NCBI GenBank assembly: GCA_017960415.1
Contig: JAGCZE010000460.1
Coordinates: forward strand, 1 to 12,683
DNA length: 12,683 bases
From: Lachnospiraceae bacterium
GTDB lineage: Bacteria > Bacillota_A > Clostridia > Lachnospirales > Lachnospiraceae
Direction: 5' to 3'
The notes beneath the pieces are model-generated. The model ran no database searches. It was not told the origin of the DNA and saw only the letters and a program-made list of their open reading frames with translations. Position 1 is the stretch's first letter, and every line of letters begins with the position of its first letter. Of the stretch, positions 7,862 through 12,683 are shown piece after piece. Position numbers and translations under genes: made by a program.

Positions 7862-7891
7862 ATTATACCACAAAAAGGATATAAATGTAAG
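7862..7891 (-). promoter_or_regulatory. Promoter for the CarD-like gene (extended -10)
   Basis: On the minus strand a perfect TATAAT (7862-7867) is preceded by TGG, an extended -10 element. A weak -35 (CTTACA, 7886-7891) lies 18 bp upstream. The leader to ATG 7779 is about 75 bases. The promoter sits in the short gap after the aspS stop. Confidence 0.7.
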
Positions 7892-7925
7892 TAGGAATTG
7901 AACAAAGTTCTGAAAAACTTTTATG

Positions 7926-9701
7926 TCATTCCTTGGGCTTTCTGATCTCGATATGTACCTCACGAAGCTGCTTTTCCGTTACTTCGCTGGGTGCTCCGCA
8001 CATCAGATCCTGCGCATTTCCGTTCATCGGGAATGTGATGACTTCACGGATCGATTCCTCACCTGTCAGGAGCATGATCATGCGGTCAACTCCGGGTGCG
8101 GCACCTGCGTGAGGCGGTGCTCCGTAGCAGAATGCGTTGTACATAGCGGGGAACTTGGATTTCACTTCGTTCTCGCCGAGACCGACCAGATTGAAGGCCT
8201 TGACCATGATCTCGGGATCGTGGTTTCTTACAGCGCCTGATGCGGATTCATAACCGTTTATTACAAGGTCATACTGGAATGCGGTAATGCTTAAGGGATC
8301 GATCTCACCTTTCTCAGCCTTCTCAAGGACCTCAAGGCCGCCGTTGGGCATTGAGAAAGGATTGTGGCAGAACTCGAGGGCCCCCGATTCTTCGCCTATC
8401 TCATACATCGGGAAATCAACGATCCAGCAGAACTGGTACTGTTCCTTGTCCATATGCTCGGGGCATAGGATACCAAGCTTCGTACGCATAACGCCTGCCG
8501 TCTTCTGTGCTACGCCCAATGTGCCTGCGGCAATGCCCACAAAGCATCCGGGCTTGAGGCCGAGTGCCTCGATCACTTTTTCCTTCACAGGCTGAACGAA
8601 CTTCGCGATACCGCCGACGATCTCACCCTGCTCATCCAGACGGAACCAGTAGGTCTTCTGAGCCGTCTGCACTTCAACATCTGCAACGAGCTGGTCGATC
8701 TGCTTGCGTGTCGCGGTAAAGCCGGGAACTACCACAGCCTTGATCTTCTTGCCCGCAAATGCCTCAAATCCGATATCACCGAGTACTTCGGTCGCATCCT
8801 GCAGCTCGAGATCTATACGCAGATCGGGCTTGTCGGTACCGTACTTATCCATTGCCTCAAGATAAGGGATCCGCCTGAAAGGTGCGGGAGTAACTCTCTT
8901 GTAAATACCGTATTTCTCAAATACCGGAACAACTACTTTTTCAAGCACCGCAAGTACATCATCCTGGCTCGCAAATGCCATTTCCATATCAAGCTGGTAG
9001 AATTCACCCGGGGTACGGTCTCCGCGGGCATCCTCATCACGGAAGCAGGGTGCGATCTGGAAATAACGGTCGAAGCCCGATGTCATGAGCAGCTGCTTGA
9101 ACTGCTGGGGTGCCTGGGGCAGAGCATAGAACTTGCCGGGGAACTTTCTGCTCGGAACGATGTAGTCTCTTGCGCCTTCGGGGGATGAGGCCGTCAGGAT
9201 GGGGGTTGTGATCTCAAGGAAGCCCTCCTCTGTCATAAGGCGGCGCAGTTCAGCCACAACATTGCTTCTGAGCACGATCTTTCTCTTGACCTCGGGATTG
9301 CGCAGGTCAAGGAATCTGTACTTAAGTCTGGTATTCTCATCCGCTTCCTTCGATCTGTTGATCTCAAAAGGAAGCTCATTGTAGATACATTTGCCCAGAA
9401 CCCTGATCGTATCGGGAACAATCTCAATGTCACCCGTGGGAAGGTTCGGATTCTTGCTGGATCTTTCCCTTACCGTTCCCTCAACCTGGATCGTGGTCTC
9501 GGCATTGAGTCCGTCAATGATATTCATCATTTCCTCGGTCTCGATAACTATCTGGGTTGTTCCGTAGAAGTCTCTCAGAACCAGGAATCCCAGGTTTTTG
9601 CTGACTTTTCTGATATTCTCATACCAGCCCGCAAGAACTGTTTTCTTTCCCACATCGGAAATGCGCAGTTCATTACAATTATGTGTTCTTGATTGTGTCA
9701 T
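7926..9701 (-). CDS. aspS: Aspartate--tRNA ligase
   Basis: Class II aminoacyl-tRNA synthetase that charges tRNA with aspartate in the cytoplasm; 591 aa, normal for the bacterial type. The order of parts is: an N-terminal OB-fold anticodon-binding domain (about 1-105, with LAGWYENIRKVSKNLGFLVL), the catalytic core, the bacterial GAD insertion (about 300-415), and the rest of the core. Class II motif 2 is FRDEDARGDR with Arg221, running into TPGEFYQLDMEM; motif 3 is GAAPGVDR with Arg540. The TPGEFYQLD form, with one residue more than the commoner PEFTQLD, and the GAPPHAGAAPGVDR form mark a distinct bacterial subclade. ATG 9701 has AAGGAG four to five bases upstream. A promoter and structured leader precede it. 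No asparagine amidotransferase gene is in the window, so whether it also charges tRNA-Asn is undecided. Confidence 0.98.
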   Translation of the reverse strand: MTQSRTHNCNELRISDVGKKTVLAGWYENIRKVSKNLGFLVLRDFYGTTQIVIETEEMMNIIDGLNAETTIQVEGTVRERSSKNPNLPTGDIEIVPDTIRVLGKCIYNELPFEINRSKEADENTRLKYRFLDLRNPEVKRKIVLRSNVVAELRRLMTEEGFLEITTPILTASSPEGARDYIVPSRKFPGKFYALPQAPQQFKQLLMTSGFDRYFQIAPCFRDEDARGDRTPGEFYQLDMEMAFASQDDVLAVLEKVVVPVFEKYGIYKRVTPAPFRRIPYLEAMDKYGTDKPDLRIDLELQDATEVLGDIGFEAFAGKKIKAVVVPGFTATRKQIDQLVADVEVQTAQKTYWFRLDEQGEIVGGIAKFVQPVKEKVIEALGLKPGCFVGIAAGTLGVAQKTAGVMRTKLGILCPEHMDKEQYQFCWIVDFPMYEIGEESGALEFCHNPFSMPNGGLEVLEKAEKGEIDPLSITAFQYDLVINGYESASGAVRNHDPEIMVKAFNLVGLGENEVKSKFPAMYNAFCYGAPPHAGAAPGVDRMIMLLTGEESIREVITFPMNGNAQDLMCGAPSEVTEKQLREVHIEIRKPKE

Positions 9702-9714
9702 GATACTCCTTCCG

Positions 9715-9778
9715 TACCGGATGCCGCAGACTGTACGTGGCGGTGCCTGCGTGAAAGCGTCTGACCGGCATTTCGGTA
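9715..9778. other. Long imperfect inverted repeat in the aspS leader; terminator-like on the plus strand
   Basis: Three consecutive stems nest: TACCG (9715-9719) with CGGTA (9774-9778); ATGCCG (9721-9726) with CGGCAT (9766-9771); CAGAC (9727-9731) with GTCTG (9759-9763). They are separated only by one- or two-base bulges. The 27-base interior can form a further short hairpin (GGC/GCC). In the aspS transcript this lies just upstream of the ribosome-binding site. On the plus strand it is followed by TTTTTTAGTCTTTTTT (9779-9794), which would make a rightward terminator, but no plus-strand gene precedes it. The function is unresolved. Confidence 0.55.
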
Positions 9779-9872
9779 TTTTTTAGTCTTTTTTGAGTCG
9801 CCGCCTGCCTTGGAAGTCAATCTCCGGTAAAGAAATAATATTCCGGCTTTGAACAGCAACGAATTTGGTTTC

Positions 9873-9901
9873 ATTATCCCACACAAAGGCTGTATTTTCA
9901 A
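9873..9901 (-). promoter_or_regulatory. Sigma-A-type promoter for aspS
   Basis: On the minus strand TTGAAA (9896-9901) and GATAAT (9873-9878) are separated by exactly 17 bp; each matches five of six consensus bases. The predicted transcript has a leader of about 165 bases before ATG 9701, long enough to carry the structured element at 9715-9778. Confidence 0.75.
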
Positions 9902-9926
9902 GCCGAAAATTTAGTCAGTATTTTAT

Positions 9927-9955
9927 TTGACCGGCAATCGTAAATATGCTATATT
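9927..9955 (+). promoter_or_regulatory. Promoter for the plus-strand membrane-protein gene
   Basis: TTGACC (9927-9932) lies 17 bp from TATATT (9950-9955), which is preceded by TGC as an extended -10. The start codon at 9992 follows about 30 bases after the likely start point. Its -35 box is only 25 bp from the -35 box of the divergent aspS promoter, so the two share a short control region. Confidence 0.72.
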
Positions 9956-9991
9956 GCTATATTGGAATGTTAATGGAACAGGAGAAACAAC

Positions 9992-11290
9992 ATGAAAAAA
10001 AAGCTTACGGCATTATTGATGCTTATAGCCCTGATCACCTCGTTCATGCTTCCGAAGACTACAATGGCGGCAGAACTCGAGTATCCCGGGCAGTATATCA
10101 GACTCAATATCAGCGATGACGTGATAATACTCACCTCATCAACCTCAAAATATGATGATGCATGGACAAAGGCCGGCATCGCCAATGTTTCGGACAAGAT
10201 CAAGGAATTCGGCAGGATGGGCGTGATCGCACTCTTCTACGACCCTGAAACCAAATCCTCCGTAACCTTTATTTCCAAGCATAACAGTGCAACAGTCGAG
10301 CAGTTCTCGTTCAAGGGAAAGAGCGATCAGGAGATCATCGATTACGTCAGTGAAGGCTTCTCATCAAATGAAAATGTCAAAGCCGATGTATCGATCATCC
10401 CGCACGATACTGTCAATTTCTTCAGGCTGATGCTTGATGCCTCGGCTTCACAGGATGCTTCGGTACAGGGCATAGAGGTCATTTACGGAACCGCGATCAA
10501 CGGTATCATGCTTCAGTTCGACTGCTATTCGGCCAACGGCATCGCGCCGGACGAGGAGTTCATAAGGAAGATCGTTGATTCGGTTGTATTTACGAAAGAG
10601 ATCACAAAAGAAGAATATCAGGCGGAAGCCGAGAAATCAGCCAGAAAAGTCCTTATAGGCGTCGGTGTATTCTTCGGAGCCCTGATAGCACTTGCGGTAT
10701 ACGCCATCGTCAGAAAACGCGTGATCAAAAAGCGTCTTGCCAAGATTTCCGAAGAGACCTCGGCATTTCATGAGAAGCGCAAGAACGGAACCATACCGGA
10801 CGACATGCCTGTCCGCTACACTGCCTCATGTGTGTACAATGAGCGTGTGATCAACGCCTACACGACCTACAACACCTGGATCAAGGCACTTCCCGTGCTG
10901 GCACCCTGCGGATTGCTTTATCTGATGATCATTTTCTTGATGCTGACCCGGGGATATCCGCTCTATGCGGTGATCACCTTAGGTATCGGCGTATGGTTGC
11001 TGTATACGCACTATTCAAGACTTGAAAAGCTCAAGGAAACCATGAAGAAACGTTTCGGAGTTGCTTCAAAACCCGAAGTTACTTTAAGATTCTATGACGA
11101 CTATTTCGATGTCTCGGGACTCGGTGCCATTGCAGAATACAACTACCTTCAGATCACCGGAAAAGGTCACTTGAACGGCTACACCTTTATTTACATAGGT
11201 GACGACAATGCGATCTTCTTCGCGGATGAAACCGTGACCGGCGGAAATTACGGTGAACTGATGTCATTCATTAAAGAAAAGCGTAAATAA
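9992..11290 (+). CDS. Membrane protein with signal peptide, extracytoplasmic domain and YcxB-like C-terminus
   Basis: Unrecognised 432-aa protein; no function assigned. Residues 1-26 form a signal peptide (basic start, hydrophobic core, ending TMAAE). Residues about 27-215 form an extracytoplasmic alpha/beta domain with no motif I recognise. A helix at 219-240 is followed by a basic stretch (RKRVIKKR), which places the next segment inside. About 50 polar residues follow, then two close helices (about 298-318 and 322-340) and a C-terminal domain (362-430). That last domain has the short beta-strand pattern of YcxB-like proteins: RFYDDYFDV, YNYLQITGKG, FIYIGDDNAIFF, ending in a helix. AGGAG lies seven bases before ATG 9992. 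The pdaA-like gene follows after 41 bp without a terminator, so the two probably form an operon. This suggests an envelope role, which is inference. Confidence 0.8.
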   Translation: MKKKLTALLMLIALITSFMLPKTTMAAELEYPGQYIRLNISDDVIILTSSTSKYDDAWTKAGIANVSDKIKEFGRMGVIALFYDPETKSSVTFISKHNSATVEQFSFKGKSDQEIIDYVSEGFSSNENVKADVSIIPHDTVNFFRLMLDASASQDASVQGIEVIYGTAINGIMLQFDCYSANGIAPDEEFIRKIVDSVVFTKEITKEEYQAEAEKSARKVLIGVGVFFGALIALAVYAIVRKRVIKKRLAKISEETSAFHEKRKNGTIPDDMPVRYTASCVYNERVINAYTTYNTWIKALPVLAPCGLLYLMIIFLMLTRGYPLYAVITLGIGVWLLYTHYSRLEKLKETMKKRFGVASKPEVTLRFYDDYFDVSGLGAIAEYNYLQITGKGHLNGYTFIYIGDDNAIFFADETVTGGNYGELMSFIKEKRK

Positions 11291-11331
11291 ACAGACCGGG
11301 AAAAGTAAAACAAGCAAAGGAAACAAAAAAC

Positions 11332-12683
11332 ATGGGAAAGAATAAAACAATACTGTATATTTTGGGTATCTCGGTAATGTCACTTGCGATCATAGCCTTA
11401 ATCGCGGTTATGATACATATGAACAAGGCAGACAATACCGGTGATCCCGCAACGAATATCACTAATGCTGCTTCTGCGGAAGGCATAACAAGCAAGCCCG
11501 ACAATCCTTCAAAGAACGACTATGCGATCACCGAAACGCCCGACAACAACGCTGCCGGCACAGCGGACGCAGGCAATAAAACCTCCGCTCCGTCAAACGA
11601 CAGCAACGGTACTTCCGCAAGTGAGGTCAATGAACCCACAAAGGCTGCCGACAGTTCTTCCGACTCCAATGCAGGCAGCAATAACACGGAAACTGCTGCC
11701 ACACCTACTCCCGCTCCCACTTCCGCACCGGCCGAGAGCCCTATCAAGGCCAATGCCACAGTTACTGCGGGCGAGCTGAATGTCCGTACCGGTGCCGGAA
11801 CCGATCAGCCCAAGCTTACGGTAAACGGACAGAGTTTTATGCTGAAGCGTAATGACAGAGTAGAGATAACCGGTGTAAAGGACAGCTGGTTCAGCATCCG
11901 CGTTGATGCCAACGGTACGGCCGCAGAAGGTTATGCTTACGGTCCTTATATTTCTCCCGATTCCGATTCGGGCTATACTGCCATAGCGCAGCCGGGTTCG
12001 ACCGTAGTAAACATTTCCTCCGAAAAATACAAGAATTACGACAATATCATGAGAGAATGGTGGTATAACCGCAATACGACACATACCCTTCCCTCTCCCG
12101 GCTACGCCAATGATATCTCGCAGAAATTCCCGGAATTCGATGCTTATTATGCAAATACAAAAGTAGCCGAAGGCGATAAGGTAATGTATCTTACCTTTGA
12201 TGTCGGTTACGAGAACGGTTACACGACCCAGATCCTTGATACATTAAAGAAACACAATGTTAAGGTATGCTTCTTCGTTACGACAGGCTTCATCAACCAG
12301 TCTCCCGAAACTGCCAAGCGTATGAAGGATGAAGGACATCTCGTAGGCAATCATACGAAGAATCATCCGAGCCTTCCCAACAAGACCGATGAAGAAGTCG
12401 TATATGAGCTCACCGCAGTTGAAGACCTGTTCAAAGAGAAGACCGGCTACACACTAGATCATTTCATGCGTCCTCCGCAGGGCGATTTCAGTGAACGTAC
12501 TCTGAAGATCCAGCAGGTTAGGGGTTACAAGACCATTTTCTGGAGCCTGGCGATCCCCAACGACTGGGATAATACCAAGCAGGATCAGATTGATTCGCTG
12601 GGACGCTTCAAGGCCGATCATCACAGCGGCTGCATCGCTCTCGTACATGCTACTTCAAAGACCAATGCCAATTCGCTCGATGC
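11332..12683 (+). CDS. Membrane-anchored SH3b-PdaA-like polysaccharide deacetylase (partial, 3' end beyond right edge)
   Basis: CE4/NodB enzyme of the PdaA type, known in Bacillus to remove the acetyl group from muramic acid in peptidoglycan during cortex delta-lactam formation. The frame is open to the window end; 450 residues are visible. A membrane anchor (about 7-29) is followed by a disordered Ser/Thr/Asn/Asp/Pro-rich linker (about 31-140, with PTPAPTSAPAES). Next come an SH3b wall-binding domain (about 141-208, VTAGELNVRTGAG) and the catalytic domain. Its motifs are TFDVGYENG (Asp290), HTKNH (His341, His345), MRPPQG (Arg380) and LVHATS (His439). The second Asp of the usual TFDD is Val291; PdaA itself has Asn there, so the enzyme fits that subfamily. 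ATG 11332 has only a weak AAAGGAAA site 11 bases upstream. It lies 41 bp after the YcxB-like gene. Clostridia without sporulation may use it on the vegetative wall. Confidence 0.9.
   Translation, partial: MGKNKTILYILGISVMSLAIIALIAVMIHMNKADNTGDPATNITNAASAEGITSKPDNPSKNDYAITETPDNNAAGTADAGNKTSAPSNDSNGTSASEVNEPTKAADSSSDSNAGSNNTETAATPTPAPTSAPAESPIKANATVTAGELNVRTGAGTDQPKLTVNGQSFMLKRNDRVEITGVKDSWFSIRVDANGTAAEGYAYGPYISPDSDSGYTAIAQPGSTVVNISSEKYKNYDNIMREWWYNRNTTHTLPSPGYANDISQKFPEFDAYYANTKVAEGDKVMYLTFDVGYENGYTTQILDTLKKHNVKVCFFVTTGFINQSPETAKRMKDEGHLVGNHTKNHPSLPNKTDEEVVYELTAVEDLFKEKTGYTLDHFMRPPQGDFSERTLKIQQVRGYKTIFWSLAIPNDWDNTKQDQIDSLGRFKADHHSGCIALVHATSKTNANSLD

Noticed and set aside
7780..7905. Longer start for the CarD-like protein at 7905
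   Set aside because: It would place the coding region over the TATAAT box, lacks a ribosome site and adds 42 residues not found in the family. ATG 7779 has AAGGAGG at ideal spacing.
7904..7921. Terminator after aspS
   Set aside because: The stem is six AT-rich base pairs (AAAGTT with AACTTT) and is not followed by a T-run on the minus strand, so it is too weak to call.
9702..9870. T-box riboswitch in the aspS leader
   Set aside because: The minus strand contains GGCACCGC, close to the T-box core GGNACCGC. However, the base before it is A rather than U, no typical Stem I motifs are visible, and no terminator with a T-run follows on that strand.
11522..11779. Open frames on both strands within the linker of the PdaA-like gene
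   Set aside because: They are low-complexity shadows of the Ser/Thr/Asn-rich linker, without ribosome sites or recognisable domains.

Overview
The window looks like chromosome from an anaerobic Clostridia of the Lachnospiraceae type. The evidence is an Rnf complex in the clostridial order C-D-G-E, Gram-positive Shine-Dalgarno sites and sigma-A promoters, a Mbeg1-like (DUF2974) hydrolase, a CarD-family regulator and a PdaA-type muramic-acid deacetylase. No mobile element, CRISPR array, rRNA or tRNA was seen. The taxonomic call is inference from protein families, not from a marker gene.

Layout. The left 9.7 kb is all on the minus strand, so it is transcribed right to left: aspS, a CarD-like gene with its own promoter and a strong intrinsic terminator, a Mbeg1-like alpha/beta hydrolase with its own promoter, a CE2-like SGNH esterase broken by an in-frame TAA, a secreted CE4 polysaccharide deacetylase, then rnfC, rnfD, rnfG and the start of rnfE, which runs off the left edge. 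From about 9.99 kb the plus strand carries a membrane protein with a YcxB-like C-terminus and a membrane-anchored SH3b-PdaA-like deacetylase that runs off the right edge. The roughly 290 bp between aspS and the plus-strand genes holds back-to-back promoters and a strongly structured segment in the aspS leader.

How the genes work together. The Rnf proteins form a membrane ferredoxin:NAD+ oxidoreductase that couples electron transfer to ion pumping, a central energy-conserving machine in acetogens and butyrate producers. Two separate CE4/NodB deacetylases (one secreted or surface exposed, one membrane anchored) and a CE2-type acetyl esterase give the window a theme of removing acetyl groups from cell-wall or dietary glycans. 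No terminator or good promoter separates the CE2 remnant, the CE4 gene and rnfC, so read-through from the hydrolase promoter into rnf is possible.

Most worth a second look: the single-codon nonsense interruption of the CE2 esterase; the long imperfect hairpin upstream of aspS, which reads as a leader structure on one strand and as a terminator on the other; the rnfD Shine-Dalgarno site separated from its start codon by a hairpin; and the two-gene envelope module on the plus strand.
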